Positions 9,409 to 18,016 are shown, numbered from the stretch's first letter. The stretch is 64,000 bases of DNA from Paraburkholderia sp. Ac-20340 (GCF_017104965.1 NZ_JAAGPR010000002.1:434001-498000); one strand, 5' to 3'. Notes: generated from the sequence alone by a model not told the origin. Numbers and translations: made by a program.

Positions 9409-10086
9409 TTACAGCGGGCTGCGACGCTTGATGCTGTCGTCGTCGCTTTTGGCGGGCAGATGCGAAACATCGCCCCACGCAACGACACGCGCTTTCAGGC
9501 CCGCACTGTCGCGCTCGAAATCGACCACGTTCACGCTCGTGTTGAGCAACGGCCATGCGCGCGGCGCTTCGAGTTCGATCCCATTGGCGAATCGATAAAT
9601 ACAGTCGAGCACGCCGCCGTGCGCCACGCATGCAATGCGCCCTTCAGGATGCTTCGCCAGAATGGGCTCCAGCGCGTGCAGCACGCGATGATACAACTCG
9701 CGCTGCGACTCGCCCTCGGGCGGCGCAAAGCCAGGATCGCGCGTTTGCCAGTGCGCGTATTCATCGGGGAAACGCTCGGCGATCTGATCGCTGTCATGCC
9801 CCTGGAATGCGCCGTAGTTGCGCTCGCGCAGGCCTTCGGTGAGTTGCACCGTGAGGCCGAACGCCTGCGCAACGGGCTGTGCAGTTTGTTGCGCGCGCAT
9901 CAGATCGCTCGACCAGACTGCATCGAGCCGCGCACCTTCCTGCGCTTCGCGCGCGAACCGTGCGCCCAGCAATACGGCCTGATCGACGCCGCTCGTGGCG
10001 AGCGGAATGTCGATGTGCCCCTGGATGCGCTTGATGCGATTCCAGTCGGTTTCGCCGTGGCGGATAAAGAGAATCTGCGTAGTCAT
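9409..10086 (-). CDS. Histidine phosphatase family protein (phosphoglycerate-mutase-like)
   Basis: The 225-residue protein opens with ILFIRHGETDWNRIKRIQG, the RHG catalytic motif of the branch-1 histidine phosphatase superfamily, and carries the second active-site histidine in VAHGGVLDCI (about residue 159). Members include GpmB, CobC and broad phosphatases; residues here do not single out true phosphoglycerate mutase. It is the last gene of a minus-strand operon, beginning 14 bp after dtd ends. The substrate is unknown. Confidence 0.88.
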   Translation of the reverse strand: MTTQILFIRHGETDWNRIKRIQGHIDIPLATSGVDQAVLLGARFAREAQEGARLDAVWSSDLMRAQQTAQPVAQAFGLTVQLTEGLRERNYGAFQGHDSDQIAERFPDEYAHWQTRDPGFAPPEGESQRELYHRVLHALEPILAKHPEGRIACVAHGGVLDCIYRFANGIELEAPRAWPLLNTSVNVVDFERDSAGLKARVVAWGDVSHLPAKSDDDSIKRRSPL

Positions 10087-10100
10087 GGATTCGCGCCCGG

Positions 10101-10559
10101 TTAATTCCGCACTTGCAGCCAGAACGTGACCGGCCCGTCGTTGACGAGCGACACCTGCATATCCGCGCCGAACTCGCCGGTTTCGACCGTGGGATGCTTT
10201 GCGCGCGCAGCAGCGACGAAGTAGTCGAACAGACGCCGCCCTTCATCGGGCGGCGCGGCCGGCGTGAAGCTCGGGCGCAGACCGCTGTTGGTGTCCGCCG
10301 CCAGCGTGAACTGCGACACCAGCAGCAGACCGCCCGCCGTGCCGTGGCCGTCGATGTTCTGCACCGGCAGATTCATCTTGCCGGCCGCATCGCTGAACAC
10401 GCGATAACCGAGCAGCTTCGCGAGCAGTTTGTCCGCGTTTGCCTCGGTATCGCCACGTTCTGCGCAGACGAGTGCGAGCAACCCCTGGCCGATCGCGCCC
10501 GTCACACGTTCGTCCACGCGCACATCGGCGCGCAGTACACGCTGGATCAGCGCGATCAT
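10101..10559 (-). CDS. dtd: D-aminoacyl-tRNA deacylase
   Basis: DTD removes D-amino acids (and glycine from mischarged tRNA-Ala) from tRNA. The 152-residue protein shows the family landmarks [15 protein letters not shown] at the start, the catalytic-pocket motif SQFTLAADT (about residues 82-90) and the C-terminal Gly-cisPro segment [10 protein letters not shown]. The start overlaps the tyrS stop by four bases, so the two are translationally coupled. Pairing with tyrS makes sense because TyrRS can charge D-tyrosine. Confidence 0.96.
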   Translation of the reverse strand: MIALIQRVLRADVRVDERVTGAIGQGLLALVCAERGDTEANADKLLAKLLGYRVFSDAAGKMNLPVQNIDGHGTAGGLLLVSQFTLAADTNSGLRPSFTPAAPPDEGRRLFDYFVAAARAKHPTVETGEFGADMQVSLVNDGPVTFWLQVRN

Positions 10560-11806
10560 GCGGTGAGCGTGACGCGCGCGAAGCGGCGCTTGCCAACCTG
10601 CACGGTGAACTCGCCGGCTTCGACCTTCAGGCCCTTGTCGGACACGGTCGCACCGTCGATCTTCACACCGCCCTGCTCGATATTGCGCAGCGCTTCGCTG
10701 GTCGACGGCACGAGGCCCGCCTGCTTGAGCAACTGGCCGATGGCGAGCGGCGCGCCCGCGAGCGTCACCGACGGGATATCGTCCGGCACGCCGCCCTTGG
10801 CGCGATGGTTGAAGTCTTCGAGCGCGCGCTCGGCGTCGTTCTGCGAGTGGAAACGCGCGACGATTTCCTGCGCCAGCAGCACCTTGAAATCGCGCGGATT
10901 ACGGCCCGCTTCGATCTCACGCTTGAAGCCTTCGATCTCGTCCAGCGGACGGAACGACAGCAGCGTGAAGTAACGCCACATCAGCGTGTCCGAAATCGAC
11001 ATCAGCTTGCCGAACATGTCGTTGGGCTTTTCGCTGATACCGATGTAATTGTTCTTCGACTTCGACATCTTTTCGACGCCGTCGAGGCCTTCGAGCAGCG
11101 GCATCGTCAAGATGCACTGCTGTTCCTGGCCGTACTGCTTCTGCAGTTCGCGCCCCACCAGCAGGTTGAACTTCTGGTCCGTGCCGCCGAGCTCCAGATC
11201 CGAGTTGAGCGCGACCGAATCGTAGCCCTGCATCAGCGGATAGAGGAATTCGTGGATCGAAATCGGCACGCCGCCCTGGAAGCGCTTGGTGAAATCTTCG
11301 CGCTCCAGAATACGCGCGACGGTGTAGCGCGACGCGAGCTTGATCATGCCGTCGGCGCCGAGCGGCATCGACCATTCGCTGTTGTAGCGGATCTCGGTCT
11401 TTTCGCGGTCGAGCACGAGCGCGGCCTGCTCGAAATAGGTCTTCGCGTTCGACTCGATCTGCTCGCGCGTGAGCGGCGGGCGCGTGGCGTTGCGGCCCGA
11501 CGGATCGCCGATCAGCGAGGTGAAGTCGCCGATCAGGAAGATGACGTTGTGGCCGAGATCCTGCAACTGGCGCATCTTGTTGAGCACGACCGTGTGACCG
11601 ATGTGAATATCGGGCGCGGTCGGATCGAGGCCGAGCTTGATGCGCAGCGGCTTGCCGGTGGCGGCGCTGCGCGCGAGCTTTTGCTGGAATTCTTCTTCGA
11701 TCAGCAGTTCGTCGACGCCGCGCTTCGTGACGGCGAGCGCGTGACGGACTTCGTCGGTGACCGGAAAGGCGTCTTTGGCGCCGCTGTTGGGAGTGGAGTC
11801 GCTCAT
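10556..11806 (-). CDS. tyrS: Tyrosyl-tRNA synthetase
   Basis: Class I synthetase charging tRNA-Tyr. The 416-residue enzyme has HIGH within [14 protein letters not shown] (about residues 57-70), KMSKS within [12 protein letters not shown] (about 246-257) and a C-terminal S4 RNA-binding domain ([20 protein letters not shown]). The HIGH/KMSKS form corresponds to the TyrZ subgroup rather than E. coli TyrS. It is first in the operon tyrS-dtd-phosphatase. A possible -10 (TAAAAT on the minus strand) lies at 11850-11855 without a clear -35. Confidence 0.97.
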   Translation of the reverse strand: MSDSTPNSGAKDAFPVTDEVRHALAVTKRGVDELLIEEEFQQKLARSAATGKPLRIKLGLDPTAPDIHIGHTVVLNKMRQLQDLGHNVIFLIGDFTSLIGDPSGRNATRPPLTREQIESNAKTYFEQAALVLDREKTEIRYNSEWSMPLGADGMIKLASRYTVARILEREDFTKRFQGGVPISIHEFLYPLMQGYDSVALNSDLELGGTDQKFNLLVGRELQKQYGQEQQCILTMPLLEGLDGVEKMSKSKNNYIGISEKPNDMFGKLMSISDTLMWRYFTLLSFRPLDEIEGFKREIEAGRNPRDFKVLLAQEIVARFHSQNDAERALEDFNHRAKGGVPDDIPSVTLAGAPLAIGQLLKQAGLVPSTSEALRNIEQGGVKIDGATVSDKGLKVEAGEFTVQVGKRRFARVTLTA

Positions 11807-11907
11807 GCTTCGATCGGTTCGATGTCGTTAAGTCTGGGTCTAGAGCGGGATTTTACGTGATTCGACACACAGGGCCGAGGTTTGGGCGAGTTTGAGCGCG
11901 GCCACGC

Positions 11908-12234
11908 TCATGCACGCACGGCCGGCGCCACCTGCGGCAACGCTTTCGAGCGCACCTGCCAGAGGTCGTAAGCCGCCTGCATCGCGAGCCAGAGATCGGC
12001 GCGGCCGCCGTTTTCCACGCCGAGCCACTGCTCGAGCCGCAGCGCCATTTCCGGCGAGATACCGGCGCGCCCATTGAGCACGCGCGAGAGCGCAACGCGC
12101 GTGACGCCCAGTTGGGCCGCGGCTTCGGTCACCGTTAGGCCAAGTTCGGGAAGGATGTCTTCGCGCAGCGTTTCACCGGGATGCGGCGGATTGTGCATGC
12201 GGATCGTACCCCGCGTTTCCTTCGAGTCATTCAT
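11908..12234 (-). CDS. higA: HigA-family antitoxin (XRE helix-turn-helix)
   Basis: Antitoxin of a type II HigBA module: it neutralises HigB and represses its own operon. The conserved HigA opening MHNPPHPGETLRED is followed by an XRE-type helix-turn-helix (LTVTEAAAQLGVTRVALSRV) and the RAGISPEMALRLEQW helix. The chosen start gives 108 residues; an internal Met at 12198, just before HNPPHPG, is the more usual start and would give 96. It starts 15 bp after the higB stop, in the toxin-first order typical of hig. It lies between tyrS and anmK, where it looks like an accessory insertion. Confidence 0.93.
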   Translation of the reverse strand: MNDSKETRGTIRMHNPPHPGETLREDILPELGLTVTEAAAQLGVTRVALSRVLNGRAGISPEMALRLEQWLGVENGGRADLWLAMQAAYDLWQVRSKALPQVAPAVRA

Positions 12235-12249
12235 CGTTGCCGCCTCTTT

Positions 12250-12528
12250 TCAATGGTAGTCGTGGTAATCGACGAGCAGTGCATGCCCGCGCTCGAACAG
12301 GAACGTCAGCCGCCAGTTGGCGCTCACGCTGACCGCGTGATGGCCGTCCAGACTGCCCTCCAGCGCGTGGCAACGCCAGCCCACGACGTTCATGTCCTGC
12401 GGCGTCTGCGCTTCGTCGAGACGCGCCAGTTGACGCCGCAGACGCGGTACGTGATCGGGCCGAACACCCGCCTTGTTGCCTGAGAAGAAAAAATCCCGCA
12501 GACCTTTGTGTTTCCACGACTTGATCAT
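12250..12528 (-). CDS. higB: HigB-family toxin (RelE superfamily mRNA interferase)
   Basis: Predicted ribosome-dependent mRNA-cleaving toxin of the RelE/HigB fold. The start at 12528 (MIKSWKHKGLRDFFF) gives 92 residues, the normal length; a longer reading frame to 12639 would run across the promoter. Family features are HKGLRDFFFSGNKAGV at the N-terminus and the C-terminal NWRLTFLFERGHALLVDYHDYH region (split here as NWRLTFLFERG and VDYHDYH). It is intact, and its antitoxin lies immediately downstream. Promoter and operator sit at 12585-12624. Confidence 0.93.
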   Translation of the reverse strand: MIKSWKHKGLRDFFFSGNKAGVRPDHVPRLRRQLARLDEAQTPQDMNVVGWRCHALEGSLDGHHAVSVSANWRLTFLFERGHALLVDYHDYH

Positions 12529-12584
12529 GATTCCCCGGACGATGCGAATTGAAGAAAGCTCGCGGAGCGTTCGGAGTTGTGTAG

Positions 12585-12624
12585 CGTATAGCCTCACTAT
12601 ACGAATCGACGCGTTCAAGGTCAA
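12585..12624 (-). promoter_or_regulatory. higBA promoter with overlapping inverted-repeat operator
   Basis: Reading the minus strand: -35 TTGACC (12619-12624), 17-bp spacer, -10 TATAGT (12596-12601). A perfect inverted repeat CGTATAG-CCTCA-CTATACG occupies 12585-12603 and covers the -10, as expected for an operator bound by HigA. The predicted start near 12589 leaves a leader of about 60 bases before higB. Confidence 0.8.
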
Positions 12625-12735
12625 TCTGCTGCATGCCATCGATTGATCCTGCTCAAGCGCCGCGTCATCCCCAGCCCGCGAATCCTGCCCACCAGCGTCC
12701 TATTTTCCCCATCGCGCCACAACTAGCTTTCCGGC

Positions 12736-12764
12736 TTACGCCGAACGGCTATTGCCCCGATAAT
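12736..12764 (+). promoter_or_regulatory. Candidate anmK promoter
   Basis: TTACGC (12736-12741), a 17-bp spacer and GATAAT (12759-12764) lie 41 bases before the anmK start codon. The -35 is weak. Confidence 0.45.
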
Positions 12765-12805
12765 CATCGTCGGAATCTTCCTCGCACTCACGAAAGGAGC
12801 ACAAC

Positions 12806-13963
12806 GTGGCGGCACGCGACGCACAGAAAGATGACAGCGCCCACCCGGGCGACGGCGTGTATTTCGGCCTGATGTCCGGCACCAGCATGGACGGCGTGGA
12901 CGGCATCGCCGTGCGTTTCGAGCATGGCCAGCGGCCGGTGGTGCTGGCCGAGGCCTTTGTCGGCTTCGCACAAGGCCTGCGCGAGGCGCTCTTTTCGCTG
13001 CAGCAACCGGGCGAAAACGAGATCGAGCGCGCCTCGCTCGCAGGCAATGCGCTCGCCGCGCGCTACGCGGTCTGCTGCCACGAGTTGCTGCGCGCGGGCA
13101 ATCTGACGTCCGCCGAGGTGCGTGCGATCGGCGCGCATGGCCAGACCATCCGCCATCGGCCCGAAAAGGGCTTCACGGTGCAGATCCAGAATCCCGCCCT
13201 GCTCGCCGAACTCGCGCACATCGACGTGATCGCCGATTTCCGTAGCCGCGATGTGGCTTCCGGCGGCCAGGGCGCGCCGCTCGTGCCGGCGTTTCACGCG
13301 ACGCTGTTCGGCTCGCAGGAAGAGACGCGCGTGGTCTGCAATCTTGGCGGCATCAGCAATATCACGGTGCTGAGCGCGACGGGCGCGGTGCGCGGTTTCG
13401 ACTGCGGCCCGGCCAATGCGCTGCTCGACCTCTGGGCCGAGCGCCATCTGGGCAAGCCTTACGACGAAAACGGCCAGTTCGCGGCGAGCGGCAATCTGCA
13501 TCAGCCGCTGCTGAACGCGCTGCTCGACGAACCGTTCTTCGAACAGCAGCCGCCCAAGAGCACCGGTCGCGATCTGTTCAATGCGCAGTGGCTCGACGAA
13601 AAGCTCAAAGGCTTCGAATCGCTGACGCCCGCCGATGTGCAGGCCACGCTCGTTGCGCTGACGGCGGTGAGCGTCGCGCGCGAGATCGAGCGTCATGCCG
13701 GCGATTGCCGTGCGGTGTACGTCTGCGGTGGCGGCGCGCGCAATCCGGCGCTGATGGCAGCGCTGCAGAAAGCGCTGGAGACGGGCGGCGTGGCGGGTGT
13801 GCCGGTCATGACGACCGAAGCGCTGGGCGTGCCGCCGCAACAGGTGGAACCGCTCGCCTTCGCGTGGCTGGCGATGCGCTGCGTGGCGCGCGAGCCGGGC
13901 AATCTGCCGGCGGTGACGGGCGCGGCGGGCGAACGCGTGCTGGGCGCGATCTATCCGCGCTAA
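12806..13963 (+). CDS. anmK: Anhydro-N-acetylmuramic acid kinase
   Basis: AnmK phosphorylates and opens 1,6-anhydro-MurNAc during peptidoglycan recycling in the cytosol. The 385-residue protein has the ATP-site motif [15 protein letters not shown] (about residues 19-33), the catalytic-Asp segment [12 protein letters not shown] and a C-terminal VCGGGARNP motif. Translation starts with GTG at 12806, supported by AAAGGAG at 12793-12799. In related genomes, as I recall, a peptidoglycan peptidase gene often lies upstream; here higBA fills that space. A bidirectional terminator separates it from erpA. Confidence 0.95.
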   Translation: MAARDAQKDDSAHPGDGVYFGLMSGTSMDGVDGIAVRFEHGQRPVVLAEAFVGFAQGLREALFSLQQPGENEIERASLAGNALAARYAVCCHELLRAGNLTSAEVRAIGAHGQTIRHRPEKGFTVQIQNPALLAELAHIDVIADFRSRDVASGGQGAPLVPAFHATLFGSQEETRVVCNLGGISNITVLSATGAVRGFDCGPANALLDLWAERHLGKPYDENGQFAASGNLHQPLLNALLDEPFFEQQPPKSTGRDLFNAQWLDEKLKGFESLTPADVQATLVALTAVSVAREIERHAGDCRAVYVCGGGARNPALMAALQKALETGGVAGVPVMTTEALGVPPQQVEPLAFAWLAMRCVAREPGNLPAVTGAAGERVLGAIYPR

Positions 13964-13984
13964 ACGCCTGCACGACGCTCAATA

Positions 13985-14010
13985 AAAAACGGGGCCGAAG
14001 CCCCGTTTTT
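13985..14010. terminator. Bidirectional terminator between anmK and erpA
   Basis: AAAAACGGGGC (13985-13995), loop CGAA, GCCCCGTTTTT (14000-14010): a perfect 11-bp stem with T runs on both strands, serving the convergent anmK and erpA. Confidence 0.93.
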
Positions 14011-14031
14011 CAATGCGACAGACCGGTTCGA

Positions 14032-14397
14032 TCAGACCGAGAACGACGAGCCGCAACCACAGGTGGTCGAGGCATTCGGGTTCTTGATGACGAACTGCGC
14101 GCCATTCAGATCGTCCTTGTAGTCGATCTCAGCGCCGACCAGATACTGGTAGCTCATCGAATCGATCAGCAGATCGACGCCGTTCTTGGTCATCACGGTG
14201 TCGTCTTCGTTGACGGTCTCGTCAAACGTGAATCCGTACTGGAAGCCCGAGCAGCCGCCGCCTTGCACGAACACGCGCAGCTTCAGCTCCGGGTTGCCTT
14301 CCTCGTCGATCAGTTGCTTGACCTTGTCAGCCGCTGCGTCGGTAAAAACGAAGGGACCGGGCATTTCAGTCACGGGGGTCTCAGTGACAGCGTTCAT
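14032..14397 (-). CDS. erpA: Iron-sulfur cluster insertion protein ErpA
   Basis: A-type carrier that delivers Fe-S clusters to apo-enzymes, notably in isoprenoid synthesis. The 121-residue protein has the three conserved cysteines: one in [12 protein letters not shown] (about residue 49) and two in TTCGCGSSF near the C-terminus. The N-terminal 15 residues ([15 protein letters not shown]) are a short variable extension. A minus-strand TACAAT at 14428-14433 is a plausible -10. The gene stands alone between terminators and convergent anmK. Confidence 0.95.
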   Translation of the reverse strand: MNAVTETPVTEMPGPFVFTDAAADKVKQLIDEEGNPELKLRVFVQGGGCSGFQYGFTFDETVNEDDTVMTKNGVDLLIDSMSYQYLVGAEIDYKDDLNGAQFVIKNPNASTTCGCGSSFSV

Positions 14398-14480
14398 TCG
14401 AACTCTCCAAAAAAGCTTCTAGCCGCTATTGTAGGGCTGTTCCTGAGATCGTGCTTAAGCCCAGGAAATCAAGGGTTTCT

Positions 14481-14540
14481 CGCCACTTGTTTGATTCACA
14501 TTCGTGACTCACATCTTGAATATGAGTCAAGCAAGTGGCG
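14481..14540. repeat. Orphan 60-base inverted repeat between erpA and rpsI
   Basis: CGCCACTTGTTTGATTCA (14481-14498) and TGAGTCAAGCAAGTGGCG (14523-14540) pair over 18 positions. The two non-Watson-Crick positions are G-U pairs if transcribed from the plus strand. The 24-base loop holds no gene. There is no T run, so it is not a standard terminator. Confidence 0.6.
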
Positions 14541-14563
14541 CGTGGTCATGCTTCTCATAAACG

Positions 14564-14603
14564 AAAAAACCGCCCGGCGCATTCCTGCGCGAGGCGGTTT
14601 TTT
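14564..14603 (-). terminator. Terminator of rplM-rpsI
   Basis: AAAAAACCGCC (14564-14574) and GGCGGTTTTTT (14593-14603) pair, with inner GCGC/GCGC pairing. The minus strand ends in a run of T. Confidence 0.92.
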
Positions 14604-14650
14604 GCAGCAGCCATGCGCCTCCGCGAGGAGCGCATGGACCACGAAGCGGA

Positions 14651-15043
14651 TTAACGCTTCGAGAACTGCTTGCGGCGACGTGCCTTGTGGAAACCGACCT
14701 TCTTACGTTCCACTTCACGTGCGTCACGCGTAACGTAGCCAGCCTTCGACAGTTCCGGCTTCAGCGTTGCGTCGTAGTCCATCAGAGCGCGCGTGATGCC
14801 GTGGCGAACTGCGCCGGCCTGGCCGGTTTCGCCGCCGCCCGTCACGTTCACCTTGATGTCGAACGTCGCGCCGTGGTTCGTGAGTTCCAGCGGTTGACGC
14901 ACGATCATCAGCGACGTTTCGCGCGAGAAGTAGTCAGCGATAGGCTTGCCGTTGACGATGATGTCGCCCTTGCCAGCCTTGATGAAGACACGTGCGACTG
15001 CGCTCTTGCGGCGGCCCGTACCGTAGTTCCAGTTACCGATCAT
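14651..15043 (-). CDS. rpsI: 30S ribosomal protein S9
   Basis: S9 contacts the P-site tRNA anticodon through its C-terminal tail. The 130-residue protein starts [20 protein letters not shown] and ends in the basic tail RRRKQFSKR, whose final Arg reaches the P site. [15 protein letters not shown] is the family core. It begins 10 bp after rplM ends; the two form the usual operon, closed by the terminator at 14564-14603. Confidence 0.99.
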   Translation of the reverse strand: MIGNWNYGTGRRKSAVARVFIKAGKGDIIVNGKPIADYFSRETSLMIVRQPLELTNHGATFDIKVNVTGGGETGQAGAVRHGITRALMDYDATLKPELSKAGYVTRDAREVERKKVGFHKARRRKQFSKR

Positions 15044-15053
15044 ATGGGCTCCC

Positions 15054-15482
15054 TTAGATCTCGAGCGCCTTCGGCTGTTGAGCCGAGTGCGGATGCGTTG
15101 CGTCTGCGTAGACCTTGAGCTTCTTGATCATCGCGTAGCCCAGCGGGCCCTTCGGCAGCATGCCCTTGACCGCCTTCTCGAGCGCGCGGCCCGGGAAGCG
15201 TTCTTGCATCTTGCCAAACGTCGTTTCGTAGATACCGCCCGGGTAGCCCGAGTGACGGTAGTACTTCTTGTCGGTCGTCTTGTTGCCCGTGACCTTCAGC
15301 TTGCCGGCGTTGATGATGACGATGAAATCGCCAGTGTCGACGTGCGGGGTGAACTCAGGCTTGTGTTTGCCGCGAAGACGGCGCGCCACTTCGCTGGCGA
15401 CACGGCCGAGAACCTTATCCGTCGCGTCAATCACGTACCATTCGCGCTGCACTTCATGTGCCTTGGCGGAAAAAGTCTTCAT
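15054..15482 (-). CDS. rplM: 50S ribosomal protein L13
   Basis: Early-assembly protein of the large subunit. The start at 15482 ([17 protein letters not shown]) gives 142 residues, identical in length to E. coli L13; the longer open frame upstream is untranslated leader. Landmarks are [18 protein letters not shown] and [18 protein letters not shown]. The promoter predicted at 15634-15663 leaves a leader of about 145 bases, long enough for autoregulation by L13 as described for E. coli rplM. Confidence 0.99.
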   Translation of the reverse strand: MKTFSAKAHEVQREWYVIDATDKVLGRVASEVARRLRGKHKPEFTPHVDTGDFIVIINAGKLKVTGNKTTDKKYYRHSGYPGGIYETTFGKMQERFPGRALEKAVKGMLPKGPLGYAMIKKLKVYADATHPHSAQQPKALEI

Positions 15483-15633
15483 GATCGATCCAAAAAATAA
15501 CTTGTGCCCTGATTCGGTCCTGCTTGTGTGATGGCACTCGTTGGCGCCGGCGCAGGCTCTCCCTGGTCCGGGCTTTCCGCAGTGATCCACGAAAAACCCA
15601 GTTTCCCCGCGGGCATGATGCGGGAAACCTTGG

Positions 15634-15663
15634 ATTATAAAGGGAAATTTGAAGCGCCGTCAA
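15634..15663 (-). promoter_or_regulatory. Promoter of rplM-rpsI
   Basis: On the minus strand, -35 TTGACG (15658-15663), an 18-bp spacer and a consensus -10 TATAAT (15634-15639). It lies just downstream of the terminator of the candidate sRNA. Confidence 0.8.
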
Positions 15664-15717
15664 AATATCTGCGGCGAGGCTGCCGGGAAGCGGCCGACGG
15701 GGCAAAAAACGCGGACG

Positions 15718-15812
15718 AAAAAAAGCCCAAGCGCGTTAGCTCGGGCTTAATCCACTCTTTGGAGGAGGGTGGAGGAGACATGCTGAGGTGTCGTGAAGCA
15801 CGACAACCAATG
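15718..15812 (-). ncRNA. Candidate small RNA with CCUCC (anti-Shine-Dalgarno) motifs
   Basis: The minus strand shows a complete small transcription unit of about 95 nt. The promoter is TTGCGT (15842-15847), 17 bp, TATAGT (15819-15824). Near the 5' end is a perfect hairpin TGTCGTG-CTT-CACGACA (15789-15805). A pyrimidine-rich unpaired stretch follows (15761-15778), holding CCTCC and CCTCCTCC, which can pair with ribosome-binding sites. The unit closes with a terminator hairpin (15723-15732 with 15739-15748, one G-U pair) and a T run of at least five. The architecture resembles the two-hairpin CUCC-rich riboregulators described in Burkholderia (such as NcS27), but I cannot confirm identity. No open reading frame fits. 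Confidence 0.72.
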
Positions 15813-15818
15813 AGATGA

Positions 15819-15847
15819 ACTATACAGATCGACCTTGTGCGACGCAA
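15819..15847 (-). promoter_or_regulatory. Promoter of the candidate sRNA
   Basis: TTGCGT (15842-15847), a 17-bp spacer and TATAGT (15819-15824) on the minus strand. The predicted start is near 15812. Confidence 0.7.
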
Positions 15848-16139
15848 GAGAATTTGCATTGTGAAAGTACAATTCATAATGTGAAACGATGAAATTTAGC
15901 GGTCGCGCTGATATTTTCCATATAAATCAGTCCATTACGAAAGACCCGCGAAAGCAGCCGTCCGTTTAGCTAGAGCGAAACCCCTAATTCCGACAGGGAA
16001 ATCCTCTTGAGACGCCGCTTTCGCGCCGCAACATTCAAGCGAAGCGCATGATCGGCATGCGCCATGTCCCCCCGGACATACCAGTATGACGCGGGCTACA
16101 ATGCCGGCTGAATCGAGATAATTTGCGCAGGGGCAAAGC
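15848..16139. other. Intergenic region upstream of the OsmC gene
   Basis: No gene is seen. The first 100 bases are fairly AT-rich. TACAAT at 16097-16102 is a possible -10 for the OsmC-family gene, but no matching -35 was found. Confidence 0.4.
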
Positions 16140-16562
16140 ATGGAAGTCAAAGTAAGCTGGATGGGTCAGGATGGCATGGCATTCGCAGCCGAAACGGGCA
16201 GCGGCCATCTGGTCAACATGGACGGCGCCCCGGAAGGCGGCGGTCACAACCTCGCGCCGCGTCCGATGGAAATGGTGCTGCTGGGCACCGGCGGCTGCAC
16301 GGCCTATGACGTCGTGCTGATCCTGAAGAAGAGCCGTCAGGAAGTGAGCGGCTGCAACGTGACGCTCAAGGCCGAACGCGCGAGCGAAGATCCCAAGGTC
16401 TTCACGAAGATCCACTTCCACTTCACGGTGACGGGCAAGAATCTGAACCCGGCGACGGTCGAGCGCGCGATCAACCTGTCGCACGACAAGTACTGTTCGG
16501 CGTCGATCATGATCGGCAAGACTGCCGAGATCACGCATTCGTTCGAGATCGTCGCGGTCTAA
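16140..16562 (+). CDS. OsmC-family protein
   Basis: OsmC/Ohr-fold protein of 140 residues. The fold normally places two reactive cysteines at the dimer interface; here they are Cys in GTGGCTAYDVV (about residue 59) and Cys in KYCSASIMIG (about 119). The sequence is closer to the YhfA-like OsmC subgroup than to Ohr, so a role in peroxide reduction is plausible but unproven. It starts with ATG at 16140, with GGGGCAAAGC upstream as a weak ribosome site. It converges on rnpB and shares a bidirectional terminator with it. Confidence 0.9.
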   Translation: MEVKVSWMGQDGMAFAAETGSGHLVNMDGAPEGGGHNLAPRPMEMVLLGTGGCTAYDVVLILKKSRQEVSGCNVTLKAERASEDPKVFTKIHFHFTVTGKNLNPATVERAINLSHDKYCSASIMIGKTAEITHSFEIVAV

Positions 16563-16577
16563 AAACGCTGCGGGAAA

Positions 16578-16619
16578 AGAAAAAGCCGGCGCGGTTCTGA
16601 TGAACCGCGCCGGCTTTTT
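16578..16619. terminator. Bidirectional terminator between the OsmC gene and rnpB
   Basis: AAAAGCCGGCGCGGTTC (16581-16597) and GAACCGCGCCGGCTTTT (16602-16618) form a perfect 17-bp stem with a 4-base loop and T runs on both strands. Confidence 0.95.
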
Positions 16620-16633
16620 GCATGAATGAGGCT

Positions 16634-17044
<411 letters not shown>

Positions 17045-17066
17045 GAGGCGCGATCTTAGCACGCCT

Positions 17067-18008
17067 TCAACGTGGGCGCTGACGCCGGCCAGCACGAAAC
17101 ACCGAGGTGTCGTCGTAGAAAGACGGCGCTTCGTTCGCGCCCCACCAGCCCGGAATGCCCAGCACCGGCAGCGGCGCGAAGCTGCGGCCGTTCAGGTCGG
17201 CATTGGCGGCGAGCGTCGCGCTCACCGTTGCGTCGAGATGGGCGTTGCGCTCGGCGCGCGACCACGTGAAATACGTTTCGGGCACGTCGATCACCCACGC
17301 GTGCGCCGTGCACGCCGCATAGGGCGTGATCAACTTTTCGAGCAGCGCATGGCCGAACACGCGAACTTCGCAGGCCGATTCCCACTTCGCGCGCCCCTCG
17401 ACAAACAGCGCACGCCAGTCGAAGCCGCGCAGCGCCTGCGTGAGCGCGGGATCGGCGCTCGCGAACAGCACGGCGTTTTCGTCGAACAGCGTGAGGGCGT
17501 CGCGGACATTGCCGCGCGTGGCGCCTACGCCCAGCACGTCGATCGCATCGGCCTGTCGTGCGTTGAGCGCCGCCTTGATGCGCGGGAATGCGAACCAGTG
17601 CAGCGCGTTGAAGAAGTCGTGCAGGTTATGGCGCGTGGGCACGCCGCCCGTCGCGGCGATGTGCCCTTCGTAGGACGCGCCTTCCGGCAGATCGTCCTGC
17701 GCGATGAAGTGCAGCGTCTGCCCGCGCCCCGTGCGATAGCCGGTTGCGCGCGCATCGGCATTCAGCTCTTCCAGATAGCACGCGTAGCCCACCAGCGCTG
17801 CCTGCTGCCAGCGGCGTCCGCGCGCTTCGTGCTGGGCGAACCACGGGTGCGCCCAGTCGATGTCGGCGAAACTGCCTTCGGGCAGGCTGCGGCGCGGCGG
17901 CTTCGGCGGCAATGCCGGGCGCATCGATGCGCCCGCATCGACCACGTCCGGCACCGCGTCACCGGGCGCCGCGGCAGGCACCGCGTCACCGGGCGCCGCG
18001 GCAGGCAT
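17067..18008 (-). CDS. DUF3025-domain protein of unknown function
   Basis: This 313-residue cytosolic protein belongs to the uncharacterised DUF3025 family. Conserved stretches include FHWFAFPR-like HNLHDFFNALHWFAFPR (about residues 121-137), LTLFDENAVLF and the C-terminal PVLGIPGWW. The start at 18008 lies 8 bp after the pyrC stop. The first 20 residues carry an exact 27-base tandem duplication (17951-17977 and 17978-18004), so the true start may be the later Met at 17924 (MRPALPPK). It is probably co-transcribed with pyrC. No catalytic motif was recognised, and no function is offered. Confidence 0.85.
   Translation of the reverse strand: MPAAAPGDAVPAAAPGDAVPDVVDAGASMRPALPPKPPRRSLPEGSFADIDWAHPWFAQHEARGRRWQQAALVGYACYLEELNADARATGYRTGRGQTLHFIAQDDLPEGASYEGHIAATGGVPTRHNLHDFFNALHWFAFPRIKAALNARQADAIDVLGVGATRGNVRDALTLFDENAVLFASADPALTQALRGFDWRALFVEGRAKWESACEVRVFGHALLEKLITPYAACTAHAWVIDVPETYFTWSRAERNAHLDATVSATLAANADLNGRSFAPLPVLGIPGWWGANEAPSFYDDTSVFRAGRRQRPR
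17951..18004. repeat. Exact 27-bp tandem duplication at the start of the DUF3025 gene
   Basis: The 27-base unit beginning GCACCGCGTCACCGGG occurs twice without change. Encoded on the minus strand, it gives two copies of about nine residues (PAAAPGDAV). It looks like a recent slippage product. Confidence 0.9.
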
Positions 18009-18016
18009 GGCAATGC

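Noticed and set aside
7922-9598. A 558-codon plus-strand open frame opposite the LivJ-like gene
   Set aside because: It reads antisense through a clear binding-protein gene; the translation is Arg/Val-rich and matches no family. This is typical of GC-rich antisense frames.
12640-12805. Possible remnant of a peptidase gene upstream of anmK
   Set aside because: The short frames here show no peptidase motif. Only the anmK promoter candidate can be supported.
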